64,000 nucleotides of DNA. It comes from Bradyrhizobium sp. CB3481 (GTDB lineage: Bacteria; Pseudomonadota; Alphaproteobacteria; Rhizobiales; Xanthobacteraceae). Each line of letters opens with the position of its first letter. Position 1 is the stretch's first letter. The position numbers and the translations under genes are program-made. Under the pieces are notes generated by a model, which was not told the origin of the DNA, ran no database searches, and worked only from the letters and a program-made list of their open reading frames with translations. The stretch spans positions 4,732,501 to 4,796,500 of the forward strand of contig NZ_CP121647.1 of assembly GCF_029714305.1 (NCBI RefSeq), written 5' to 3'. Below, in pieces: positions 15,456 through 23,976 of this stretch.

Positions 15456-15695
15456 TTAGCGCCTGAGCAATCCAGGGTTCTCTTTGTAGAACCTAATCAG
15501 CTCGATGAGGTTTTCGATTCCGAAGTCGGTGAACGCCTGGACGCCGTCTTCTCCGACGCCATAGACCCAGATGACGCCGTCCTCGATTTCCATTTCGTTG
15601 GCGATGTCCCACAGCCAATCTTCATCTTCGCCGAGGTCCTTGGCGACCTTGGTAATAGTGGTGACGTGATGGACCTTGTTGACGTGGGTGGTCAT
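15456..15695 (-). CDS. Small acidic protein carried by the IS66 element
   Basis: A 79-residue protein starting at an ATG whose ATGA overlaps the stop of tnpC. It is acidic ([20 protein letters not shown], residues about 20-39) and ends in a predicted helix ([15 protein letters not shown]). It is inside the IS66 ends, so it is a passenger or accessory gene of the element. I recall similar small ORFs at this position in rhizobial IS66 copies, but no function is known to me. A longer start at 15731 would overlap tnpC further and is not preferred. Confidence 0.65.
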   Translation of the reverse strand: MTTHVNKVHHVTTITKVAKDLGEDEDWLWDIANEMEIEDGVIWVYGVGEDGVQAFTDFGIENLIELIRFYKENPGLLRR

Positions 15696-17338
15696 GCCGC
15701 TCGAGCGGAGAGCGTTGATGCCGGCGTCCAATTCCAGGGCAGAAGTTCGTCCAGCCGATGAGCCGGATGGGCGGCGATGCGGGCGAGGATATCGGTGAGC
15801 CAGGCTTGCGGGTCGATGCCGTTCATTTTTGCCGTGATGATGAGGCTGTACATAGCTGCCGCGCGCCGCCCTCCGCGATCAGATCCGCAGAACAGCCAGG
15901 ACTTCCGTCCAAGAGCGATGCCTCGCAAGCCTCGTTCGGCGGCATTGTTGGAGAGACACACGCGTCCGTCTTCGAGGAACAGCGTAAAGCTCGCCCAACG
16001 CTTCAGGATGTAGTTGAACGCCTTGGCCAGGTCGTGACCGCGGGACAGTTTGGCGAGCTGCTCGCGCATGTAGACCTGAAGGTCCTCGACCAGAGGCCGG
16101 CTCAGCGTCTGTCGCACCTGAAGTCGCCCTTCGGGGCTCCTGCCATTGATGGAGCGTTCGATCTCGAACAGCGCATCGATCCGCCGCACGACCTCGATCG
16201 CGATCGGAGAGAGCGGGATTTCCTTCTTTCCGGCACCCTTGCGCCGCGCATTCTCTTCGATGTCGGCCATGGCAAAGAACGGGCGCCTTCCATGTGACCA
16301 GCAGGCAGCCTCCCGGATCGGTCCGGGCTCGCGCCCGGCCAGATAGAGCTGGTTGTACCCGTCATAGGCGTCGGCCTGCAGGATGCCGGCATACCGGGCC
16401 AGATGCTGCTGGGGATGTTCGCCCTTGCGGTCGCGTGAGTAGTAGAACATCGCTGCTGGCGGACCCGCGCCCCCAAACGGCCGGTCGTCCCGAACGTAGA
16501 TCCAGCACCGTCCCGTATCGGTCTTGCCCTTGGCCAGCACCGGCACCGTCGTATCGTCGGCATGAAGCCGCTCGGCTGCCATGACATGGGCTTCTACCAG
16601 GCGCAGCAGGGGATCCAGCGACGCACAGACCGACCCCACGGCATCGGCCATGGTCGACAGCGCGATCGGCACCCCTTCCAGGGCATAGCGCTCGGCCTGG
16701 CGGTTCAAGGGCTGATGCTGGCCGAACTTCTCGAACATGATCATGGCCAGGAGGCTCGGGCCGGCCCATCCCCGGGCGATGGCATGGAATGGCGCCGGCG
16801 GCTGGCTGATCTTCTCGCAATCGCGGCAGGAGAACTTCTCCCGGACCGTCTCGATCACCTTCCACTGGCGCGGCACTACTTCCAGCGTGCGCGTCACGTC
16901 CTCGCCGAGCTTGCGAAGGCGATTGCTGCCGCAGCATTCACAAGCCGTAGGTCCTTCGATCACCACCCGCTCCCTGGGAAGGTGCTCAGGGAAGGTCTGG
17001 CGCTCAGCGCGCTTGCGCGTAAATCCGCGCACCGTCGTCTTCGCCACGGCTCGTTCCGCCGCAAGCTCGTCCTCGGTGGCGTCGGCTTCCAGCTCTTCGA
17101 ACGTCAGTGCCAACTGCTCGATCAGCCGCGCCGAACGTTCCGACCGCTGCCCATAGATCTGATGCTTCAGCTTGGCAATCTGCAACTGCTGCTGGGCGAT
17201 CAGCGCTTCGTCTTCCGACGCCTTCGCGCGAGCGACCGCGAGCTCGGCGGCGATCTCCAAACCCTTCGCGCGCTCGACCGCCAGCGCCTCCTTCAGGGCG
17301 GCAACGTCATCCGGAACAGTGTCGCGGTCGGCATCCAT
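15692..17338 (-). CDS. tnpC: IS66 transposase TnpC
   Basis: A 548-residue transposase. An N-terminal coiled coil runs about residues 12-70 (leucine-rich, [20 protein letters not shown]). Next is a zinc-finger-like CECCGSNRL with a second CRDCEK. The DDE catalytic domain includes [13 protein letters not shown] (first Asp), [14 protein letters not shown] (second Asp) and the terminal [19 protein letters not shown] segment (Glu). It ends with the usual [15 protein letters not shown] and ELLPWNW motifs of IS66. Length is normal, so it should be functional. Confidence 0.92.
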   Translation of the reverse strand: MDADRDTVPDDVAALKEALAVERAKGLEIAAELAVARAKASEDEALIAQQQLQIAKLKHQIYGQRSERSARLIEQLALTFEELEADATEDELAAERAVAKTTVRGFTRKRAERQTFPEHLPRERVVIEGPTACECCGSNRLRKLGEDVTRTLEVVPRQWKVIETVREKFSCRDCEKISQPPAPFHAIARGWAGPSLLAMIMFEKFGQHQPLNRQAERYALEGVPIALSTMADAVGSVCASLDPLLRLVEAHVMAAERLHADDTTVPVLAKGKTDTGRCWIYVRDDRPFGGAGPPAAMFYYSRDRKGEHPQQHLARYAGILQADAYDGYNQLYLAGREPGPIREAACWSHGRRPFFAMADIEENARRKGAGKKEIPLSPIAIEVVRRIDALFEIERSINGRSPEGRLQVRQTLSRPLVEDLQVYMREQLAKLSRGHDLAKAFNYILKRWASFTLFLEDGRVCLSNNAAERGLRGIALGRKSWLFCGSDRGGRRAAAMYSLIITAKMNGIDPQAWLTDILARIAAHPAHRLDELLPWNWTPASTLSARAA

Positions 17339-17408
17339 GCGACGCAGTGAATCACAGATTGGACGCGATGGGACTCCCCAAAATGGCAGCAACCGCAGAT
17401 TTCTTCGC

Positions 17409-17756
17409 TCAGCCCGCGCTTTGCGGCCGCCAGCTTAGTTGCGGATTCCGCCAGTCGATGCCCTCGAGCATATAGGCCATCTGCGCCGCTGAGATCGATA
17501 CCGCGCCGGCCGACGCCGAGGGCCAGATGAACTTCCCACGGTCGAGGCGCTTGGCGTAGAGCGACATGCCCAGCCCATCGTGCCAAAGAATCTTGACGAG
17601 GTCACCGCGGCGGCCCCGGAAGATGTAGAGATCGCCGGCATGGGGATCGCGCTTCAAGCTCTCCTGAACTGTAAGAGCCAGGCTTTGCATGCCACGACGC
17701 ATGTCGGTGTGGCCAGTGGCGATCCAAACCCTGACGCCGCTCGGAATCGGGATCAT
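17409..17756 (-). CDS. tnpB: IS66 accessory protein TnpB
   Basis: A 115-residue protein with the TnpB hallmarks [18 protein letters not shown] and [20 protein letters not shown], then [19 protein letters not shown]. It is required with TnpA for IS66-type transposition. Its ATG overlaps the tnpA stop (ATGA, 17753-17756), and it precedes tnpC by 70 nt. Confidence 0.92.
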   Translation of the reverse strand: MIPIPSGVRVWIATGHTDMRRGMQSLALTVQESLKRDPHAGDLYIFRGRRGDLVKILWHDGLGMSLYAKRLDRGKFIWPSASAGAVSISAAQMAYMLEGIDWRNPQLSWRPQSAG

Positions 17757-18148
17757 CGTCGCCGCAGCAGCTCAAGAATTCGCTGCAGCGCCTCAACGTC
17801 CACGTCACGGTCAACGCGAACGCGGCAGCCTCCGCCAAGCTCGATCTCGATGATTCCAGCCCTTGCACGTTGCGCAGGCGGTGAAGCCACTGGTTGTGGC
17901 GCGTCGCTCGAAGTCGGAGCCGCCATCGGTGTGATTTCGACCGGAACGAGAGCTGGCACAGAATCTCCGCCCAGTCGACCCTGGCGCGCCTGTCGACGCC
18001 AAGTGAACAGCAGGCTGTGAGCCACCCCATGCCGGCGCGCGACGCCGCAGACCGTCTCGCCAGCCTGCAAGGTCTCTTCGACAAGGCGAACCTTCTCGTC
18101 GTAACTCCATCGCCGCCGACGCTCGGCGCCCAACACATTGACCTGCAT
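17753..18148 (-). CDS. tnpA: IS66 accessory protein TnpA (HTH)
   Basis: A 131-residue protein with a helix-turn-helix: RRRRWSYDEKVRLVEETL, then GVARRHGVAHSLLFTWRRQ. The C-terminus is less conserved (GCRVRVDRDVDVEALQRIL). ATG 18148 is taken as start rather than the longer frame to 18199, because the conserved region begins there. It is the first gene of the IS66 operon. Confidence 0.9.
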   Translation of the reverse strand: MQVNVLGAERRRRWSYDEKVRLVEETLQAGETVCGVARRHGVAHSLLFTWRRQARQGRLGGDSVPALVPVEITPMAAPTSSDAPQPVASPPAQRARAGIIEIELGGGCRVRVDRDVDVEALQRILELLRRR

Positions 18149-18235
18149 TCGCCACGTGACCTTAAAGCTAGACTTAAGGTCAAATCCTCGGGCCGCCAAT
18201 CAAACTACACAAGGCGGCCGCCGCCGGAGGGATAC

Positions 18236-18243
18236 CTTACTGG
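18236..18243. repeat. Right 8-bp target-site duplication of IS66 element
   Basis: CTTACTGG, identical to 15422-15429. Removing the element with one copy rejoins an uninterrupted intergenic sequence. Confidence 0.85.
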
Positions 18244-18361
18244 GATGGCTAGATCTGTAGCTCGCATCAGCGGAAGCGATATACGGATAGTGGTCCGAGG
18301 TGTCGCTGCGCTCACGAGGCTAGGCTTTTGCTGATTGGTGCGCGAAGTGATCAGAATAATT

Positions 18362-20500
18362 TCAGCTCCGGCCTAGATCGACCTGCAACCTGTCCTTATA
18401 GACCGCGATCCGCTTCCTGGCCCGATCCACCAAACCGTCAAAAAACAGTGTCTCGGCATAAAGCTCACCGACAACGCGATCGCTTTCAGGATCCTGAAGC
18501 GCTGTCGAGCGAAAGTAGCCCTTGCCTTGTGGAAAGCGCGTCCATCCCGACATTCGCATGCGATTGATCGTGTCGCCTATTAAATAGCCGTAGAATTTCT
18601 TGAGCCGACCGTTCGATTTGGCCAACAGCAGGTGTGCGTATTCGGATAAGTCTCCGATGTGGTCGTCCAAACTTACGCCCGGCGCCTTGAACTCGACGAT
18701 GATGGCCGAACCTTCCTTGTCGAAGATCGCGATGTCCGGACGCTTAGTACCATGCTCGTCCGATCGACGGCGTAGCACCTGCTCGAACTCCTGATCGATG
18801 TCACTATCGAAGAGCCTCGAATGATCATTCCACGCGATCTGCGATAGTGGCTTATCGGACGCGATATAATCGTAGTATTGATACTCCTCGCTAAGTAGCC
18901 AGATATCGTGATCGCCAGTCTCGTGGCTGTCCTTTCGCATCGGGAAAAAGATGCTGTGGATGATGCGCTCATCCATGCGTTTGGCACTATCATCTATCTT
19001 CTGGACGTCCAGTTGCTTGCTACACGCGAGCGAGAGAATTTCAACGATCGCTGCGCGCCGGACAACTAGCTGCGATAAGTTGGCCATGTCGAAGGTCTTC
19101 AGCGACGAAGTGTAGCGCCACGATAGTTCATTGATCTTGTTGCGATAGTCAGTTGTATGCGGCTCCGCTTTGACGATCTCTTGCTTCAGATCGAAGATCT
19201 CCGCGGTCTCCGCGATAATGCGCTCCTGATACTTTCGCAGCACACGCTCAGCGACGGACTTGGCGCTATCACCGTATACTACGCGGGTGTCGGTATCGGA
19301 AATCATCCTCGGAAAGACGCCGAACTTCTCCGCCGCGTCTTTGATGACCTCTTCCTTGCGCCAGCCGGTGGGTGTCACCATTTTGTCGATGATAGGATCG
19401 ATCGCGTCGTAGATCGCATCGTAGGAAACCGTCTCATCGACGAATAGGTCATATACGGGTATCTCGTCGGGAATTCCCTCGAAGCCATCGCGCTGCTCGT
19501 TCACCCGCTGATCGAGTAGGTCGCCCTCGATCAGCACGATGTGATGGTAGCCGCTAACCGGTCTGCTTTGCTCGGCTTGGGTGCGAAGATAGCGCCTCGT
19601 GATGTCCAAGACCGGCGAGGATTTCGCACAGAAAGAAATTGCGTTTCGCGGTAGATCGAAGCTTTGCGCGTCGAGCCTATAGTGTGAGATACGGAATTCC
19701 TTGCGTCTGCCAAGCTGAGAGCCGCTTTGAGGATCCCGCTCTTCGACAAAGGCCTTCCTTTCTTCGGTGATGGGCGGCAGGTCGGATGCACTCAGGCTGG
19801 TCTGCTCCACCCTCTCGTCCGGATATTTTGTATCGAACGTGATCGTGAACTCGCCGAGCTCCGCCTTGAGGCTCACCAGTCTCTGCAGGAAGGCCATCAA
19901 CATATGCCGGCGTACATTGAAAGCGGAGAACGCTTCGCCGAGGGTCTCTGCGCGAAAGAAGCGCTCGCGCACTACTTCCTTGAGGCCCTCTAACGTGATC
20001 GTGGTACCGATTTCCTCTTCTCGGCCGGGAGCACTCGAAAAATCGCCAAGATCAATCTTCTTACGGCCTGCAAGAGGCGAAAGGACGCGCGAGACAATGC
20101 GGTCACCGTCGCGAAAGGTACTGCGAATGCCGACTTTTTCGAAGCTGTGGAAGAACTGGATGCGGCCCGCTCCCTTGCACTTCCCGATCCCGGTGATCGC
20201 GAGGTCGTCCTTGTAGGACGTGTCCTTAGTAAGGAATGCGTCGGTCTGTTCATCTCCAAGACCGCATCCATTGTCAGTGCATGAGATGAGGATATCGATC
20301 TGATCGTCTAGGAGACCCGCTTCAAATAGTTCAATCGAAACCGTCACCTTTAGGTCTAGCTTCGATGGGTCTTGGGATGGGTCTTGGCTGCGGCGTATGA
20401 GAAAGGAATCGATCGAGTTCGATATCAACTCCTCAATCACTACGTATTTATTGGAACTGAGCTTCGTATTCTTCAGACTTCCACGAATATCGAGCGTCAT
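18362..20500 (-). CDS. GHKL ATPase with C-terminal PD-(D/E)xK nuclease-like domain
   Basis: A 712-residue protein. Residues 1 to about 180 form a GHKL (MutL/Hsp90/MORC-type) ATPase: N-box ELISNSIDS (24-32), DNGCG (76-80), glycine lid GIGKCKGAG (104-112) and GTTITLEG (165-172). Residues about 190-370 resemble the S5-like second domain; LDQRVNEQRDGF (329-340) matches a motif of restriction-linked GHKL proteins. A helical segment (about 390-560) follows, then RPDIAIF...VEFKAP with Asp589, Glu603 and Lys605, the PD-(D/E)xK nuclease pattern. No methyltransferase gene is adjacent. It has AT-richer codons than its neighbours and no clear ribosome site. Likely a DNA-acting defence protein; function is inferred, not known. 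Confidence 0.75.
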   Translation of the reverse strand: MTLDIRGSLKNTKLSSNKYVVIEELISNSIDSFLIRRSQDPSQDPSKLDLKVTVSIELFEAGLLDDQIDILISCTDNGCGLGDEQTDAFLTKDTSYKDDLAITGIGKCKGAGRIQFFHSFEKVGIRSTFRDGDRIVSRVLSPLAGRKKIDLGDFSSAPGREEEIGTTITLEGLKEVVRERFFRAETLGEAFSAFNVRRHMLMAFLQRLVSLKAELGEFTITFDTKYPDERVEQTSLSASDLPPITEERKAFVEERDPQSGSQLGRRKEFRISHYRLDAQSFDLPRNAISFCAKSSPVLDITRRYLRTQAEQSRPVSGYHHIVLIEGDLLDQRVNEQRDGFEGIPDEIPVYDLFVDETVSYDAIYDAIDPIIDKMVTPTGWRKEEVIKDAAEKFGVFPRMISDTDTRVVYGDSAKSVAERVLRKYQERIIAETAEIFDLKQEIVKAEPHTTDYRNKINELSWRYTSSLKTFDMANLSQLVVRRAAIVEILSLACSKQLDVQKIDDSAKRMDERIIHSIFFPMRKDSHETGDHDIWLLSEEYQYYDYIASDKPLSQIAWNDHSRLFDSDIDQEFEQVLRRRSDEHGTKRPDIAIFDKEGSAIIVEFKAPGVSLDDHIGDLSEYAHLLLAKSNGRLKKFYGYLIGDTINRMRMSGWTRFPQGKGYFRSTALQDPESDRVVGELYAETLFFDGLVDRARKRIAVYKDRLQVDLGRS

Positions 20501-20591
20501 ATCTGGTCCGTCGGAAGCTTTTCCCGAATGCGCGATTTTTGAGAGGCATACAACTACAAGTCAAGCACTTCGTGCATAATGACGCTAACGG

Positions 20592-22190
20592 CTACTCCCA
20601 CTCAATCGTCCCCGGCGGCTTGCTCGTCACGTCGTACACCACCCGGTTCACCCCCTTCACCTCGTTGATGATCCGCGTTGCGGTTTCGCCGAGGAATTTC
20701 ATGTCGAAGGGATAGAAGTCGGCGGTCATGCCGTCGGTGGAGGTGACGGCGCGGAGGCCGACGACGTATTCGTAGGTGCGGCCGTCGCCCATCACGCCCA
20801 CTGTCTTAACCGGCAGCAGCACGGCGAAGGCTTGCCAGATCTGATCATAGAGGCCGTGCTTTCGGATCTGGTCGATATAGACGGCATCCGCATTGCGGAG
20901 GATGTCGAGCTTTTCCCTGGTGATGTCGCCGGGGCAGCGGATGGCGAGGCCGGGGCCCGGGAACGGGTGGCGGCCGACGAAAATTTCGGGCAGGCCGAGC
21001 TCGCGGCCGAGCACGCGGACCTCGTCCTTGAACAGTTCGCGCAGCGGCTCAACCAGCTTCATGTTCATGCGATCAGGAAGCCCGCCGACATTGTGGTGCG
21101 ACTTGATGGTGACCGAGGGGCCGCCGGTGAAGGAGACGCTCTCGATCACGTCAGGATAGAGCGTACCCTGCGCCAGAAATTCGGCGCCGCCGATCTTCTT
21201 CGCCTCGGCGTCGAACACGTCGATGAAGAGACGGCCGATGGTCTTGCGCTTGCTTTCGGGATCGGTAACGCCTGCGAGCTCGCCGAGGAATTGTTTTGAG
21301 GCGTCGACATGCACCAGCGGGATGTTGTAGTGGCCGCGGAACAGGTCGACGACGGTCTCGGCTTCCTTCAGGCGCAAGAGGCCGTGGTCGACGAAGACGC
21401 AGGTGAGCTGGTCGCCGATCGCCTCATGGATCAGCACGGCCGCGACGGCGGAATCGACGCCGCCGGAGAGTCCGCAGATCACCCTGCCCTTGCCGACCTG
21501 GGCGCGGATCTTTTCGATCGCCTCTTCACGAAACGCGCGCATGGTCCAGTCGCCGGTCAGGCCGGCGACCTTGCGGACGAAATTGCGCAGCAGCAGGGCG
21601 CCATCAGGCGTGTGTACCACTTCGGGGTGGAACATCAGCCCGTAATATTTGCGCTTCTCGTCCTGGATCACCGCGAACGGCGCGTTCGCTGAGACGCCGG
21701 CCACCGTGAAACCCGGCGGCATCTTGGTGATGCGGTCGCCGTGGCTCATCCAGACCGGGTGCCGCGCGCCCTTGGTCCAGATGGAATCGAACAGCGCGCT
21801 ATCCGCCTTCACCTCGACATCGGCGCGGCCAAATTCCCGATGGTGTCCGCCCTCGACCTCGCCGCCGAGCTGGGCGGCCATGGTCATCTGGCCGTAGCAG
21901 ATGCCGAGCACCGGCACGCCGGAATCAAAGATTTTTTGCGGCGCGCGGGGCGAGCCTTGTTCGTGCACCGATTCCGGACCGCCGGAGAGGATCACGGCTT
22001 TCGGCTTCATCTCGTCGAAGGCGGCCTCGGCCTTCTGGAACGGCACGATCTCGGAATAGACGCCCTCCTCGCGCACGCGGCGGGCGATCAGTTGCGTCAC
22101 CTGACTGCCGAAATCGACGATCAGAATCTTGTCATGCGCCGAGGCCACCGAAGGCGTCGACGACTCGCTGATTTGTTGCTGGGCTGTCAT
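20592..22190 (-). CDS. guaA: GMP synthase (glutamine-hydrolysing)
   Basis: A 532-residue enzyme converting XMP to GMP with ATP and glutamine. The class I amidotransferase domain has the nucleophile Cys98 in GICYGQM and FHPEVVHT (catalytic His and Glu). The ATP-pyrophosphatase domain has the P-loop [10 protein letters not shown]. The dimerisation domain ends [10 protein letters not shown], the typical GuaA C-terminus. The frame stays open to 22277, but ATG 22190 matches the family start, with an extra 20-residue N-terminus common in rhizobia. guaB lies 8.4 kb away on the same strand and is not in one operon. Confidence 0.96.
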   Translation of the reverse strand: MTAQQQISESSTPSVASAHDKILIVDFGSQVTQLIARRVREEGVYSEIVPFQKAEAAFDEMKPKAVILSGGPESVHEQGSPRAPQKIFDSGVPVLGICYGQMTMAAQLGGEVEGGHHREFGRADVEVKADSALFDSIWTKGARHPVWMSHGDRITKMPPGFTVAGVSANAPFAVIQDEKRKYYGLMFHPEVVHTPDGALLLRNFVRKVAGLTGDWTMRAFREEAIEKIRAQVGKGRVICGLSGGVDSAVAAVLIHEAIGDQLTCVFVDHGLLRLKEAETVVDLFRGHYNIPLVHVDASKQFLGELAGVTDPESKRKTIGRLFIDVFDAEAKKIGGAEFLAQGTLYPDVIESVSFTGGPSVTIKSHHNVGGLPDRMNMKLVEPLRELFKDEVRVLGRELGLPEIFVGRHPFPGPGLAIRCPGDITREKLDILRNADAVYIDQIRKHGLYDQIWQAFAVLLPVKTVGVMGDGRTYEYVVGLRAVTSTDGMTADFYPFDMKFLGETATRIINEVKGVNRVVYDVTSKPPGTIEWE

Positions 22191-22334
22191 GGCAAGCAGA
22201 TACGCGACAGGGGGCGGCCTCGCAACCGCGGCAAACGGGCGGCCCACATTCTTCTTGGGGGATGGACAGGCGCTCATAGGTCAGTATTATTGACCTAATT
22301 TGCCTGGTCCGCCGGACGGGCGCGGGAGGAGACG

Positions 22335-22709
22335 ATGCAACGTCAGCACTATGCGGCGACTGATCTGGCCGCGCTCGGCCGGGAGTGGATCGCGGCCTGG
22401 AACTCGCATGACCTCGAGCGCATCCTCGCGCTCTATGCCGAGGATGCCGAGATGACCTCGGACAAGATCAAGGCGCTTGGCCTGGAGATGAGCGGCACGC
22501 TGCGCGGCAAGGAGAATTTGCGCGCCTATTGGAGCCGCGCGTTCCAGCTTCTGCCCAACCTGCATTTCGACCTGATCGACACCTATGTCAGCCCCGACAG
22601 CGTCGTCGTGTTCTACCAGAACGAACGCGGCGCGCAGATCTGCGAATATCTGCGGCTCGATCCGCGTGGGAAGATCAGGCAGGGCTCGGCGAACCACCTG
22701 GCGCATTAG
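22335..22709 (+). CDS. SnoaL/NTF2-like protein
   Basis: A 124-residue cone-fold protein: LGREWIAAWNSHDLERILALY is the canonical N-terminal helix pair of SnoaL-like domains (abbreviated: WIAAWNSHDLERILALYAED), followed by beta strands with RGKENLRAYWSRAF. The family includes isomerases, hydratases and ligand-binding proteins; no specific role can be given. GGAGGAGACG precedes the ATG. It diverges from guaA. Confidence 0.8.
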   Translation: MQRQHYAATDLAALGREWIAAWNSHDLERILALYAEDAEMTSDKIKALGLEMSGTLRGKENLRAYWSRAFQLLPNLHFDLIDTYVSPDSVVVFYQNERGAQICEYLRLDPRGKIRQGSANHLAH

Positions 22710-22747
22710 GTGCTGTTCGCGCGGCGCCTAATTGAACCGACGGTCCC

Positions 22748-22839
22748 TCCCCGTCATTGCGAGCGCAGCGAAGCAATCCATCGCGCGGCATAACCGATAG
22801 ATGGATTGCTTCGTCCTTCGCTCCTCGCAATGACGGGGA
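22748..22839. repeat. Palindromic repeat (family B)
   Basis: Arms TCCCCGTCATTGCGAG and CTCGCAATGACGGGGA are exact reverse complements; an inner AAGCAATCCAT / ATGGATTGCTT pair extends the stem. The same family occurs at 30321, 40623, 45100, 46379 and 54309. Confidence 0.85.
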
Positions 22840-22875
22840 GGCATTGGCAAATCCCTCTCACCACTGGACTCGCTC

Positions 22876-23208
22876 ATGAAAATCCCCACCCTGCCCTTCA
22901 CCGTCACCGACTGGAGCCAGATGCCGGCTACGACGCATCCCGGCGAGACTGGGCAAGCGCATTGGCGCACGCTCAACATCGGGGACTTGCGCGTGCGCAT
23001 GGTCGAGTATTCGCCGGGCTACCTCGCCGATCACTGGTGCGACCGCGGGCACGTGCTCTATGTGCTGGAAGGCGAGCTCGAGAGCGAGCTGCGCGACGGG
23101 CGCCGGTTCACGCTGAAGCCGGGCATGAGCTACCAGGTATCGGATTTCGGCGATGCGGCACATCGCTCGTCGACGAAGACAGGCGTGAAGCTGTTCATCG
23201 TGGATTGA
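22876..23208 (+). CDS. DHCW-motif cupin protein
   Basis: A 110-residue cupin. The metal-site region reads LADHWCDRGHVLYVLEGELE, with the DHWC variant that names this group. The second motif (PGMSYQVSDFGDAAHRSS) supplies the final His. No signal peptide. Function unknown; proteins of this type are small cytoplasmic metal-binding cupins. It is monocistronic, preceded by a family B palindrome. Confidence 0.85.
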   Translation: MKIPTLPFTVTDWSQMPATTHPGETGQAHWRTLNIGDLRVRMVEYSPGYLADHWCDRGHVLYVLEGELESELRDGRRFTLKPGMSYQVSDFGDAAHRSSTKTGVKLFIVD

Positions 23209-23223
23209 TCGGGGGCGCCTGCT

Positions 23224-23925
23224 TCAGCGGAAACCCGACGCGATGCCAACCACCCGGCCATCCAGGCCGTTGAAGCCGTGATGGCCGCGCGCCTGACAGG
23301 GGTCGCCTTCGTTGACGCCGCCGCTGACCCAGACCACCCGGGCACGCCCGGCGGACCATTTTACAAACGGCTCGACGCCGGCCGGCAAAGTCATCCGGCA
23401 GCTATCCTGGGTGTGATGGATCACCAGCGTGCGCGGCAACGATCCCGGCGATCCCAGGATCGACATGACATTCTGCCCGCTGCCGGACTCGGCGCTCAGA
23501 AATCCTGACGTCAGCACCAGCGCGTCCGGCCGTGCGCCCTGCGCAATTCCTTGCGCTGCGCGGATCGTGCCGCGGCTGGTGCCGATGACCGTGACTGGCC
23601 GCTTAATCGCGGCCATGTATTTAACCGCGGCGTCCAGCGGCGTGCCCGCATCGACCACGAGCACCGCAAGGCCGCGCGCCGCATAGGCGTGGCGGGTCCG
23701 CACCAATTGGTTGAACTTGAGCGCGTTGATCTCACCGTTCGGGCCCGGCGAAATCGCGCCATCGCCACCGGGTATCAGAATCACGCTCGCCCGCGGCGCG
23801 TTCGGCTTGATCAGCACGGCGCGGGATCCGCCGACACTGACGGTCTCGTCGGCACGGGCCGCACCAGCCGCCAGGGCAAGAATTGCTGCGGCCGAGACAA
23901 GACCAATCCGCCAGTATCGGTTCAT
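23224..23925 (-). CDS. Exported alpha/beta-hydrolase-fold protein
   Basis: A 233-residue protein with a signal peptide (residues 1-25, LVSAAAILALAAGAARA). The hydrolase core has VILIPGGDG near the oxyanion strand, the nucleophile elbow GTSRGT (Ser in G-x-S-x-G) and a C-terminal GHHGFNGLD that gives the catalytic His. Cys pairs (SCRMT, GDPCQ) may form a periplasmic disulfide. Substrate unknown. It is convergent with the cupin gene; the stop codons are 16 nt apart. Confidence 0.75.
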   Translation of the reverse strand: MNRYWRIGLVSAAAILALAAGAARADETVSVGGSRAVLIKPNAPRASVILIPGGDGAISPGPNGEINALKFNQLVRTRHAYAARGLAVLVVDAGTPLDAAVKYMAAIKRPVTVIGTSRGTIRAAQGIAQGARPDALVLTSGFLSAESGSGQNVMSILGSPGSLPRTLVIHHTQDSCRMTLPAGVEPFVKWSAGRARVVWVSGGVNEGDPCQARGHHGFNGLDGRVVGIASGFR

Positions 23926-23976
23926 CGTGCCCTCCGTCCAATGGACCTGCGCGTCTGGATCAAGCTCCGCTTTATC

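Larger units (their letters stand above)
15430..18235 (-). mobile_element. Complete IS66-family insertion sequence (2806 bp)
   Basis: Bounded by terminal inverted repeats starting GTATCC (left 15430-15451, right 18214-18235; about 18 of the first 22 bases match) and by the exact 8-bp duplication CTTACTGG. It contains tnpA, tnpB and tnpC and a fourth small gene, all on the minus strand and all open, so it appears intact and recently inserted. It lies between two accessory genes without breaking either. Confidence 0.9.

Noticed and set aside
18362..20500. Calling the GHKL protein MutL or Hsp90
   Set aside because: It has the ATPase motifs but lacks MutL and Hsp90 C-terminal features, and carries a nuclease-like motif instead.
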